Assembly: GCA_021811745.1 (NCBI GenBank)
Contig: JAJZNH010000134.1
Span: forward strand, 1 to 5,070
DNA: 5,070 bases
Direction: 5' to 3'
Source of the DNA: Acidobacteriota bacterium
GTDB lineage: Bacteria > Acidobacteriota > Terriglobia > Terriglobales > Acidobacteriaceae
How positions within the stretch are numbered: the stretch's first letter is position 1; each line of letters begins with the position of its first letter. This document shows, in pieces, positions 1-5,070 of this stretch. The notes beneath the pieces were generated by a model, which saw nothing but the letters and a program-made list of their open reading frames with translations, had not been told where the DNA came from and did not search any database. A program made the translations under genes and the position numbers.

Positions 1-261
1 GAGCGAGTCGGCATCGCCGCCGGGGCTGCCCTGGTAGACAGGCTCGGGTCCGCCAAGCTCCTTGATACGCTCGGCCCACAAGGCGGCGTGCTCCAGTTCC
101 GCCTGGGCCAGGTGGCGCAGCACGGGCGCGCGCACCGGGTCGGGATCGCGGTCAGCGAGGGCCTGGTAGGTGTGGTAGCCCTCCATCTCGGCCTGCCAGT
201 TGCCTTCTAAAGCCGCCAGGACCTTCTTCAGTTTGGCGTTGCTCATTGTTGCGATGGCCAC
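1..261 (-). CDS. Ferritin-like domain protein, N-terminal part (probable ferritin-like/VIT1-CCC1 metal transporter), cut by the left edge
   Basis: Eighty-seven codons are visible from a GTG start at 261 down to base 1; the rest lies outside the window. The visible part is a charged helical segment with two ferritin/rubrerythrin-type metal-ligand motifs: EMEGYHTY (residues 25-32) and AELEHAALW (54-62). They sit about 30 residues apart, as in the first helix pair of a ferritin-like four-helix bundle. In known families, this kind of segment (E..G...Y.ALA, then E..HA.LW...I..LG) often precedes a VIT1/CCC1-type iron or manganese membrane transporter, as in MbfA-like proteins. That C-terminal half is not visible here, so transport is inferred, and a stand-alone rubrerythrin-like protein is possible. 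GTG at 261 is preferred over the in-frame ATG at 246 because GAGGAG (276-271) lies 9 nt before the GTG but 24 nt before the ATG. The gene is divergent from the sugar permease. A TATTCT -10-like box lies at 293-288 on this strand, but I found no matching -35. Confidence 0.8.
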   Translation of the reverse strand, partial: MAIATMSNAKLKKVLAALEGNWQAEMEGYHTYQALADRDPDPVRAPVLRHLAQAELEHAALWAERIKELGGPEPVYQGSPGGDADSL

Positions 262-270
262 GGGTAATTT

Positions 271-276
271 CTCCTC
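271..276 (-). promoter_or_regulatory. Ribosome binding site deciding the GTG start of the ferritin-like gene
   Basis: The minus strand reads GAGGAG, a strong Shine-Dalgarno match, followed by a 9-nt spacer (270-262) and then GTG (261-259). The next in-frame ATG (246-244) would be 24 nt away, too far. The protein therefore probably begins with five residues (V/M-A-I-A-T) before that methionine. Confidence 0.65.
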
Positions 277-405
277 GCTTTGCTATGAGAATACGGCATT
301 GACGGGCCAAAGCGCGCGGCAACAGGGTTGGCAAGACGGTATAGGATTGGCCTTGCTTCCGCCCGCTTCGACCATCAAACCGGCGAGCTTGCGGTTCAGA
401 TCGCG

Positions 406-446
406 GCCCGGTCTTGCCGGGCACTCCTTCGGGTCAGAGTGCCCGG
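406..446. repeat. Two overlapping, mutually exclusive hairpins
   Basis: Hairpin A pairs GCCCGG (406-411) with CCGGGC (417-422) around a 5-nt loop. Hairpin B pairs CCGGGCACTC (417-426) with GAGTGCCCGG (437-446), a perfect 10-bp match around a 10-nt loop. Both use the segment 417-422, so only one can form at a time. Hairpin B is followed on the plus strand by an A-run (450-455), not a T-run, so it is not an ordinary intrinsic terminator on that strand. On the minus strand the T-run precedes the hairpin. The element could belong to the 5' leader of either flanking gene, or be a DNA-binding site. The pairing is seen directly; any function is inference. Confidence 0.55.
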
Positions 447-462
447 GGTAAAAAACAAATCT

Positions 463-488
463 GCGCCGCGGGTGAGCGCCCGCCGCGC
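463..488. repeat. Imperfect GC-rich inverted repeat
   Basis: GCGCCGCGGG (463-472) pairs with CCCGCCGCGC (479-488) with one mismatch around the 6-nt loop TGAGCG. The plus strand continues as TGCCTTGTTTAT, which is only moderately T-rich. It may be a weak terminator or structured leader, or simply a by-product of high G+C. It sits just before the TATAGT box at 498-503. Confidence 0.35.
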
Positions 489-656
489 TGCCTTGTTTAT
501 AGTGATCAGTACAGGATCAAAGCCGGATTCCAGAGCGTCGGCCGGTGCAATCAACGGTCAGACGGCGTGCAGGCAGTCGATTTCTTGCACTTCGCCCCCT
601 TAACCCGGACGCGAAGCGGCTTAAAGATGATTTCGCAAAGGCGGGGACAATCTCCC

Positions 657-1979
657 ATGGCAACAGAAACAAGGCACAGGACACGACTCGCTTCGCCCGG
701 ATTTTTCTTTCCGTTTATCGCGGTTACGGCGCTGTTCTTCATTTTCGGGTTCGTCACCAACCTGAACATGGGGCTGGTGCCCGATCTGAAAAAGATCTTC
801 GAGATTCAAAAGCTGGCCACATGGCAGGCAATGCTGGCCAACTTTGCGTTTTTCACGGCGTTCTTCGTCTTCTCCACGCCGGCCTCGCGGTTGATTGAAG
901 CCATTGGATACAAGGGAACGATCGTGGTCTCGCTTTTCGTTCAGGTGGTTGGGGCGCTTATGTTTCTGCCCGCCGCAAAGATGGTTTCGTTTCCGCTGTT
1001 CCTGGCGGCGATTTTCGTGGTAGGCGCCGGCGTCACGGCACTGCAAACCGCGGCCAATCCCTACGTTGCCATTCTTGGACCAGAGGACAGCGCGCCGGTG
1101 CGTTTGAACCTGGCGCAGGCGGCCAATTCTCTGGGCGGCACCATCGCTCCATGGATCGCGGGCACATTCATCCTCACCAGCGAGGCTCTCGATCCGGCGC
1201 AGGTGGCCAAAGAAAGCGCCGCCGTGCAGCACGCATACCAGGTTGCGATCGCGAACACGGTACGCATTCCGTACCTGATCATTGCCATTGGGCTGGTGAT
1301 TCTCGGCATTGCTGTCGCATTTACACGCCTGCCTCATATCGAGGCAAAGCATCACGAGGGCGCGCAGGCAGGCGCAGCGCAGAACCGGAGCATCTGGGCC
1401 TACCGGCACACGGTGCTGGGCGCGCTGGGCATCTTCCTTTACGTCGGCGTCGAAGTCGGCCTGGCTACGACCATGGTTCTTTACTTCAGTGACTCACTGC
1501 ATGGCGGATTGCACGTTCTGGCGGTGGCAGAGGCGCAAAAGCTGGTGCTCTTCTACTGGCTGGGCGCGCTGGTGGGCCGCCTGCTCGGCTCGTGGATGCT
1601 GACCATGATCAAGGCAGGCAAGCTGCTTGGCGTCTTCGGCGTCATTGCCGCTGCCCTGGTAGTGGTTTCAACGCTCTCTTCGGGCTATGTCGCCATTGCC
1701 GCGCTCATCCTGGCAGGCTTCTTCAACTCCATTATGTTCCCCAATATCTTTGCCCTAGGGATCGCGGGGCTTGGGCCAATGACCAGCCGCGGCTCAGGCC
1801 TGATCATGACCGCGATCGTAGGCGGAGCGCTGATTCCGGTCGCGATCGGATGGGTGGTTGACCGTGTCAGCTACCAGTGGGCGCTGGTGATTCCGATGAT
1901 CTGCTATATCTATATCGCGTGGTACGGAATGTGGGGATCGAAGCCTGCGACTAAAGAACAACTGAGAGCGGCCAGCTAG
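657..1979 (+). CDS. Sugar permease of the FucP/GluP family (major facilitator superfamily)
   Basis: This complete 440-aa inner-membrane transporter is close in length to E. coli FucP (438 aa). Family members carry sugars such as L-fucose, glucose or galactose, usually with protons; the substrate here cannot be read from sequence. Hydrophobic segments fit 12 transmembrane helices with a hydrophilic central loop at about 223-250. Family landmarks are TAANPYVAILGPE (131-143), RLNLAQAANSLGG (149-161), YVGVEV (262-267), FYWLGALVGRLLGS (299-312) and FNSIMFPNIFALGI (356-369). The first helix reads TNLNMGLVP (34-42), where FucP has NNLNDILLP, so the coupling aspartate (FucP Asp46) is Met38; FucP Glu135 corresponds to Gln130, as is usual in GluP-type members. 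ATG 657 is chosen because the protein then starts just before helix 1, with AAAGGCGGGG (637-646) upstream. An in-frame ATG at 627 would add ten residues. The frame is open back to 414, but that extension is not protein-like. Confidence 0.93.
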   Translation: MATETRHRTRLASPGFFFPFIAVTALFFIFGFVTNLNMGLVPDLKKIFEIQKLATWQAMLANFAFFTAFFVFSTPASRLIEAIGYKGTIVVSLFVQVVGALMFLPAAKMVSFPLFLAAIFVVGAGVTALQTAANPYVAILGPEDSAPVRLNLAQAANSLGGTIAPWIAGTFILTSEALDPAQVAKESAAVQHAYQVAIANTVRIPYLIIAIGLVILGIAVAFTRLPHIEAKHHEGAQAGAAQNRSIWAYRHTVLGALGIFLYVGVEVGLATTMVLYFSDSLHGGLHVLAVAEAQKLVLFYWLGALVGRLLGSWMLTMIKAGKLLGVFGVIAAALVVVSTLSSGYVAIAALILAGFFNSIMFPNIFALGIAGLGPMTSRGSGLIMTAIVGGALIPVAIGWVVDRVSYQWALVIPMICYIYIAWYGMWGSKPATKEQLRAAS

Positions 1980-1999
1980 CAGTTTACAGTTTGCGCGGA

Positions 2000-2025
2000 G
2001 GCCCTCCGGCAGAGGCCGGAGGGCC
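2000..2025 (+). terminator. Strong GC hairpin after the sugar permease, probable terminator
   Basis: GGCCCTCCGGC (2000-2010) pairs perfectly with GCCGGAGGGCC (2015-2025) around the 4-nt loop AGAG, 20 nt after the permease stop codon. The sequence after it on the plus strand (GTTCTGCTTC) is only partly T-rich, so termination may be incomplete or need a factor. On the minus strand no T-run follows. The position makes a 3'-end role for the permease transcript likely. Confidence 0.65.
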
Positions 2026-2080
2026 GTTCTGCTTCAAATGATGAAGGGAAGTTGGGCTTCTTCCTGAAGGGTTGGGTGGC

Positions 2081-2212
2081 ATGAAGAGCAAAACAAAGCT
2101 GCGCGGGCCGGACCTGCTCTTGATGGCTTTCGTTCTGTTGGCCGTGCTGCTCTTGCTGCTGCGGATGATCGTCTTTGTGGTGGGACGCCATCACGGGCAC
2201 CACGGCCTGTAA
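2081..2212 (+). CDS. Small single-pass membrane protein with His-rich C-terminus, unknown function
   Basis: I do not recognise this 43-codon ORF. It starts at ATG 2081 with AAGGG (2067-2071) 9 nt upstream, a good ribosome binding site. The product has a basic N-terminus (MKSKTKLRG), one hydrophobic stretch at about residues 12-34 made mostly of Leu, Val, Met, Ile and Phe (interrupted by Arg28), and a short tail ending GRHHGHHGL (35-43). The positive N-terminus and single helix suit a small inner-membrane protein. The four histidines could bind a metal, but that is speculation. It lies downstream of the permease hairpin, so it would need read-through or its own promoter, which I cannot identify. 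Its stop is 10 bp from the convergent glycosyltransferase stop. A chance Leu-rich ORF is possible; the ribosome binding site and coherent layout argue for a real gene. Confidence 0.5.
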   Translation: MKSKTKLRGPDLLLMAFVLLAVLLLLLRMIVFVVGRHHGHHGL

Positions 2213-2222
2213 GGCACATGGA

Positions 2223-3005
2223 CTAAGTCGGTCGCGGCCCAGCGTCGCGCGCCGCCTGCCATGCCTTTGCATATTTCCAGTGGATATAAACGGAGTGGTT
2301 CAGATGCTGCAGAAGGCCGTGGCGTCCGTCAAGGAAGCCGAGGCGAAAGACATAGTTGTAGATGAATGTGGCGGCGGGATTGAGGATGGCATTCCAGCAA
2401 AAACCGGGTAGGGAGCGCGGGGCGCGGCCGGATGCAACGAGCATCTGCGCGGCAACGGCGCTGTAGCGGTTCATGTGCTCGATGTAGTCATCGAGTGTGG
2501 GATAGCAATGGTGGATGAGATGTCCCTGGAGCGCCCCAACAGCGCCTTCAGCCGTCATCGTCTCGTGCACCGGGCGGTCCTCAAACCGCGCCGCGCCGCG
2601 GCGGAAGAGGCGCAGCTTGGGGTCGGGCCAGTAGCCGCCGTGCCGCAGCGGCTTGCCGAGGAAGTGATTGAGGCGGGGAATACGGTAGGCGGCGCAGGGC
2701 GGCTCCGCTGCGAGGAGCGCCTGAATTTCACGGACCAGCTCGGGGCTGACTTCCTCGTCCGCGTCGAGTGAGAGGATCCAGTCCCCGGTAGCGTGGGCGA
2801 TGGCCGAGTTCTTCTGCGCGGCAAAGCCCTTCCACGACTCCTCGAAGACACGAGCGCCCGCATCGCGGGCAATCTCGCGGGTTCCGTCGGTCGAGCCGGA
2901 GTCAACGATGACGAGTTCCTGGGCCCAGCGCACGCTGGCCAGCGTACGCGGCAGGTTGGCAGCCTCGTTGAACGTGATCAGGACGACAGAGAGGACGTTG
3001 GGCAT
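2223..3005 (-). CDS. Family 2 glycosyltransferase, WaaE/KdtX-like
   Basis: This complete 260-aa protein has a GT-A fold signature. It begins with the nucleotide-sugar binding strand LSVVLITFNEAANL (5-18), then VIVDSGSTDGT (32-42), WKGFAAQKN (58-66) and the metal-binding DXD-type motif LDADEE (80-85). Later come GGYWPDPKLRLFRRG (123-137) and PVHE (145-148), the usual acceptor/catalytic half of WaaE-type enzymes, and a C-terminal YNYVFRLGFLDG plus KYAKAW region. Relatives transfer a sugar from a nucleotide donor to lipopolysaccharide core or other surface glycans at the cytoplasmic membrane face; donor and acceptor here are unknown. No transmembrane helix is evident. ATG 3005 puts the LSVVLITFNEA strand at the extreme N-terminus, as in the family, although no clear ribosome binding site precedes it. 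An in-frame GTG at 3026 is an alternative. The frame is open to 3245, but that part overlaps the hydrolase end and is not protein-like. The gene is co-oriented with the upstream hydrolase and convergent with the small membrane ORF. Confidence 0.9.
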   Translation of the reverse strand: MPNVLSVVLITFNEAANLPRTLASVRWAQELVIVDSGSTDGTREIARDAGARVFEESWKGFAAQKNSAIAHATGDWILSLDADEEVSPELVREIQALLAAEPPCAAYRIPRLNHFLGKPLRHGGYWPDPKLRLFRRGAARFEDRPVHETMTAEGAVGALQGHLIHHCYPTLDDYIEHMNRYSAVAAQMLVASGRAPRSLPGFCWNAILNPAATFIYNYVFRLGFLDGRHGLLQHLNHSVYIHWKYAKAWQAARDAGPRPT

Positions 3006-3139
3006 CGAGGCAAGGATAAACCACACTGGCCGACGGCCCGCTGCCAGGAAGCGTTGATTACGGATTCTGCGCACGAATCGCCGGCGCCGGCGCGGAGCGC
3101 ATTCGGCTCCGCGACGGATGAGGCCCCGTGTGCGACGGC
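3006..3139. other. Short gap with a perfect 8-bp hairpin (3091-3113)
   Basis: This 134-bp gap lies between the hydrolase stop and the glycosyltransferase start, both on the minus strand. CGCGGAGC (3091-3098) pairs perfectly with GCTCCGCG (3106-3113) around a 7-nt loop. Next to it are the palindrome CCGGCGCCGG (3081-3090) and a small GATTC/GAATC repeat (3063-3067 and 3075-3079). No T-run follows the hairpin on either strand, so it is not a standard intrinsic terminator; it could reduce read-through or protect an mRNA end in a two-gene transcript. I see no clear promoter or gene here. Confidence 0.45.
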
Positions 3140-5070
3140 TCACTCTCTCACAAAACTGTAGCTCCCGGCTTGACGCAGCACGATACGCACGCGTGAGCCT
3201 CCTTCGGCGGCTTCTGTCTTGGCGGCCACGCCATTTTGCGTCCATCGGCCTGCGGGCAGCAGCACCGCGGCTTCGGTTCCGGGGGGAATGTCAACCTGAA
3301 CATGGCGCGCATCCGCGCGCACGCGAATCAAACCGCGCGGCGTGGGAACCGCGCCGCGCACCCATTGCAGGCCCGCGAGCGCAGGGCGAACCTGCGCCTT
3401 GCGAAAGCCCGGTTCCGTGGCCTTTACTCCCAGCAGTTCTTCCATGAGCCACGCCGCTGGTCCGGCGGACCAGCCGTGCGCCATGCTCACAAAGTAACCG
3501 CTGGTTCCATCGGCCTGCAGCCCCAGGTGCGGATTCTGCCTGGGCCAGCGTAGATCATAGCCCTCCCAGAAGCTGGTAGCGCCCTCGGCCAGCATCCCAC
3601 CCCAGTATTCGCGCATCCAGTCAAGCGCGGCGCGGCGGCGGCCCATGCGCGCCATGGCGTCGAGAAGATAGTCGTTGAAGTAGGGCGTAATCGTTTGCGT
3701 CTGTGTGCCGTTACGGCCGATACCCTGGAAAACCTGCGTCCAGATCGCCGCATCGTCCTGCGGCGTTGCAACGCCGGCCAGTACAGCCATCGCATTCAAC
3801 TGCCAGCGGTCGCCAAACACACCGTTCGCGCTGAGAAATAGCTTGCGCGCCCCTGCCGCCAGCGTAGCGGCGCGAAGGCCGTAGTGGCGTGCCGCCTCGC
3901 CGTCGCCCATCTGAACGAGCAACCACGCGGCCTCACGATAAGCGCGCACAAATTCGAGATCCGTCCCTTCGGCGGCTTCGTCTGTAAAAGCATAGAGGCC
4001 CGGTGACCAATCGACAAAGAGCCAGTGATGGCCGGTATTGAGAAAGCGGCCGGAGCCATCGAATTCCTGATCCATCCTTTTGAGGAGTTGCAGGAGGATG
4101 GCGTGTCTTTGCTCAATCACGGATCGATCCCCGCTGTGCCGATAGAGATCCGCAAGGGTCGTGATCCATAGGGCCGTGTAGCCCGGGATGCCGTTTACAT
4201 GCTGACCCGCAGGGGGAATGAGATGCGCGAGGGTTGCATTTAAAAGATACTCGTCGCCAAAGACGTCACTTATCACCGGCCCGCTTACGTCCAAGTCACC
4301 CGCCCACCAGCCGCGGTCGCGTTTGGCCGCGTCCCAAACGCCATCCTGCATGCACAGGTGCGCGGTGTAGGCAGCCGTCGTCCAAATGCGGTTGAGCAGC
4401 GGATCGGACGACTCGAACGACCCCTTATAGTGGACCGGATAGGCGATGCCTTCCAGGCGAATGGCTCGAAAGGCGGTTTGCGGAGCACCGCCCACAAAGC
4501 GCAGCCACGCATAGCGGAAGCCGCTCTTTGGCCCGCGCGCTACGCCATGCGGCGGAATGCGCAGCAGGTTTGTTCCCAGATAGTTCTTGCCCGAGAGAGC
4601 CTCTGATTCCGACTCGCCGTAGCTGAGCAGAATCTGCGCCTCGCAGTTACATGCCGATTGCACAAATAGCCGTCCCGCAACTTCGCGGCCAAAGTCGAGT
4701 AGCAGAGCCGGCGCATGGCTCGCATCGCTGCTCTTCGCCGGCATGCGGACAGCGAACAAAGAGCGCGAAGTTTGATTTATCAACGCATCCACATGATCGA
4801 GGCCGCCCGCCTGATGCGTGACCGTGGCGGCGGACAGGCTGTAAGTGCGCAGATTGGGCGACATACCCCTATAACCGGGCCAGTCATAGAAACCGGCGTC
4901 GAGGTTCCACTGAAAAAACTCGGGCAGACTCTCAATGGCGCCGAGGGCCTGGACGCGCGGCCAGCTTCGATCGTCGAATTGAGGTGATTGCCAACGCTGC
5001 GGCGAGGCAGCAACGCTGCGCCACGCCGGACCGCTGATCGCTAGTGCGGGCGCATAGACTCCCGGAGCGG
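3140..5070 (-). CDS. GH78-like alpha-L-rhamnosidase-type glycoside hydrolase, N-terminus beyond the right edge
   Basis: The frame is open from the stop at 3142-3140 to the window edge, giving 642 visible residues (codon 1 at 5068-5066). The Met encoded at 4864 is internal (residue 69): residues before it read as normal protein, including FDDRSW (31-36), typical of the N-terminal beta-sandwich of these enzymes. Then come LLLDFGREVAGRL (122-134) and RYAWLRF (185-191), both usual in GH78. The (alpha/alpha)6 barrel starts near 215 and contains DAAKRDRGWWAGD (246-258), FVDWSPGLY (351-359), ATSFWEGYD (497-505) and HGWSAGP (531-537). A C-terminal beta domain includes AVPTPRGLIRV. Glu502 in the WEGYD motif matches the general base of characterised GH78 enzymes. 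The general-acid motif RDER appears as KRDR, with Asp251 in the Glu position. Likely role: hydrolysis of terminal alpha-L-rhamnose or a related sugar. Export cannot be judged without the N-terminus. It is co-oriented with the downstream glycosyltransferase. Confidence 0.88.
   Translation of the reverse strand, partial: APGVYAPALAISGPAWRSVAASPQRWQSPQFDDRSWPRVQALGAIESLPEFFQWNLDAGFYDWPGYRGMSPNLRTYSLSAATVTHQAGGLDHVDALINQTSRSLFAVRMPAKSSDASHAPALLLDFGREVAGRLFVQSACNCEAQILLSYGESESEALSGKNYLGTNLLRIPPHGVARGPKSGFRYAWLRFVGGAPQTAFRAIRLEGIAYPVHYKGSFESSDPLLNRIWTTAAYTAHLCMQDGVWDAAKRDRGWWAGDLDVSGPVISDVFGDEYLLNATLAHLIPPAGQHVNGIPGYTALWITTLADLYRHSGDRSVIEQRHAILLQLLKRMDQEFDGSGRFLNTGHHWLFVDWSPGLYAFTDEAAEGTDLEFVRAYREAAWLLVQMGDGEAARHYGLRAATLAAGARKLFLSANGVFGDRWQLNAMAVLAGVATPQDDAAIWTQVFQGIGRNGTQTQTITPYFNDYLLDAMARMGRRRAALDWMREYWGGMLAEGATSFWEGYDLRWPRQNPHLGLQADGTSGYFVSMAHGWSAGPAAWLMEELLGVKATEPGFRKAQVRPALAGLQWVRGAVPTPRGLIRVRADARHVQVDIPPGTEAAVLLPAGRWTQNGVAAKTEAAEGGSRVRIVLRQAGSYSFVRE

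Larger units (their letters stand above)
262..656. other. Divergent intergenic region with several inverted repeats; no convincing gene
   Basis: This 395-bp stretch separates the start of the ferritin-like gene (minus) from the permease start (plus). The reading frames crossing it have no ribosome binding site and no recognisable protein content, and look like GC-rich chance openings. It holds overlapping hairpins at 406-446 and an imperfect hairpin at 463-488 (10-bp arms, one mismatch). A TATAGT -10-like box lies at 498-503 on the plus strand without a good -35. A small inverted repeat, TGATC (503-507) to GATCA (515-519), overlaps the end of that box and could be an operator. On the minus strand, TATTCT at 293-288 is a possible -10 for the ferritin-like gene. 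All promoter calls here are weak. Confidence 0.5.

Noticed and set aside
417..455. Hairpin plus A-run as an intrinsic terminator
   Set aside because: On the plus strand the hairpin is followed by A, not T. On the minus strand the T-run comes before the hairpin. Neither direction fits an intrinsic terminator.
200..603. Overlapping plus-strand ORFs of 83 and 91 codons in the divergent intergenic region
   Set aside because: They overlap each other and the start of the ferritin-like gene, lack ribosome binding sites and show no recognisable domain.
414..656. Upstream extension of the permease frame to 414
   Set aside because: The 81 extra residues are not protein-like and no family member has such an N-terminus. 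Translation from 657 matches the usual FucP length.
621..1409. A 262-codon minus-strand ORF opposite the permease gene
   Set aside because: It is antisense to a clear membrane transporter, its translation is rich in Arg, His, Gln and Glu with no family motif, and it has no convincing ribosome binding site. It is a GC-rich shadow frame.
1980..1993. Short tandem repeat CAGTTTACAGTTTG just after the permease stop
   Set aside because: Only two copies of a 6-7 base unit, likely chance. No attachment site or mobile element context is present.
2034..2272. Minus-strand ORFs of 61 and 98 codons across the small membrane ORF
   Set aside because: They overlap the glycosyltransferase end or have Gln/His/Arg-rich chance-like translations. 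The plus-strand 43-codon ORF has the better ribosome binding site and a coherent protein layout.
3006..3245. N-terminal extension of the glycosyltransferase to an ATG at 3245
   Set aside because: The extra 80 residues are Arg-rich low-quality sequence overlapping the 3' end of the hydrolase gene. The conserved first strand of the fold begins right after Met at 3005.
1..5070. CRISPR array, insertion sequence, tRNA/rRNA genes or a defence system
   Set aside because: No regularly spaced repeats, transposase motifs, terminal inverted repeats flanking a gene, tRNA-like cloverleaf or defence-type protein motifs were seen on either strand.

Overview
This GC-rich window (about 60% G+C by eye) looks like chromosomal DNA from a soil-type, carbohydrate-using bacterium. 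The protein types and wording would suit Acidobacteriota (Terriglobia), but that is an impression from gene content only; there is no rRNA or other marker. I see no mobile element, CRISPR array, tRNA or rRNA gene.

Layout, left to right: (1) 1-261, minus strand: the N-terminal 87 codons of a ferritin-like-domain protein, probably of the ferritin-like/VIT1-CCC1 iron or manganese transporter type, running off the left edge. (2) 262-656: a divergent intergenic region rich in inverted repeats, including two overlapping, mutually exclusive hairpins. (3) 657-1979, plus strand: a complete 440-aa FucP/GluP-type sugar permease of the major facilitator superfamily, followed by a strong GC hairpin (2000-2025). 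(4) 2081-2212, plus strand: a 43-codon ORF with a good ribosome binding site, one hydrophobic helix and a His-rich C-terminus. (5) 2223-3005, minus strand: a complete 260-aa family 2 glycosyltransferase of the WaaE/KdtX-like type. (6) 3006-3139: a short GC-rich gap with a perfect 8-bp hairpin. (7) 3140 to the right edge, minus strand: 642 visible codons of a GH78-like alpha-L-rhamnosidase-type glycoside hydrolase. Its frame stays open to the edge, so its true start lies outside the window.

The middle and right parts share a carbohydrate theme: a hydrolase that could release deoxyhexoses, a permease of the fucose/glucose-galactose family that could import a released monosaccharide, and a glycosyltransferase for surface glycans. 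The hydrolase and glycosyltransferase are co-oriented, 134 bp apart, and may be co-transcribed. The permease converges on them from the other strand. A joint pathway is inference from adjacency only.

Nothing here amounts to a clearly new system. The points most worth a second look are the altered key residues of the permease and the hydrolase, the small His-tailed membrane ORF, and the alternative hairpins in the 262-656 region.
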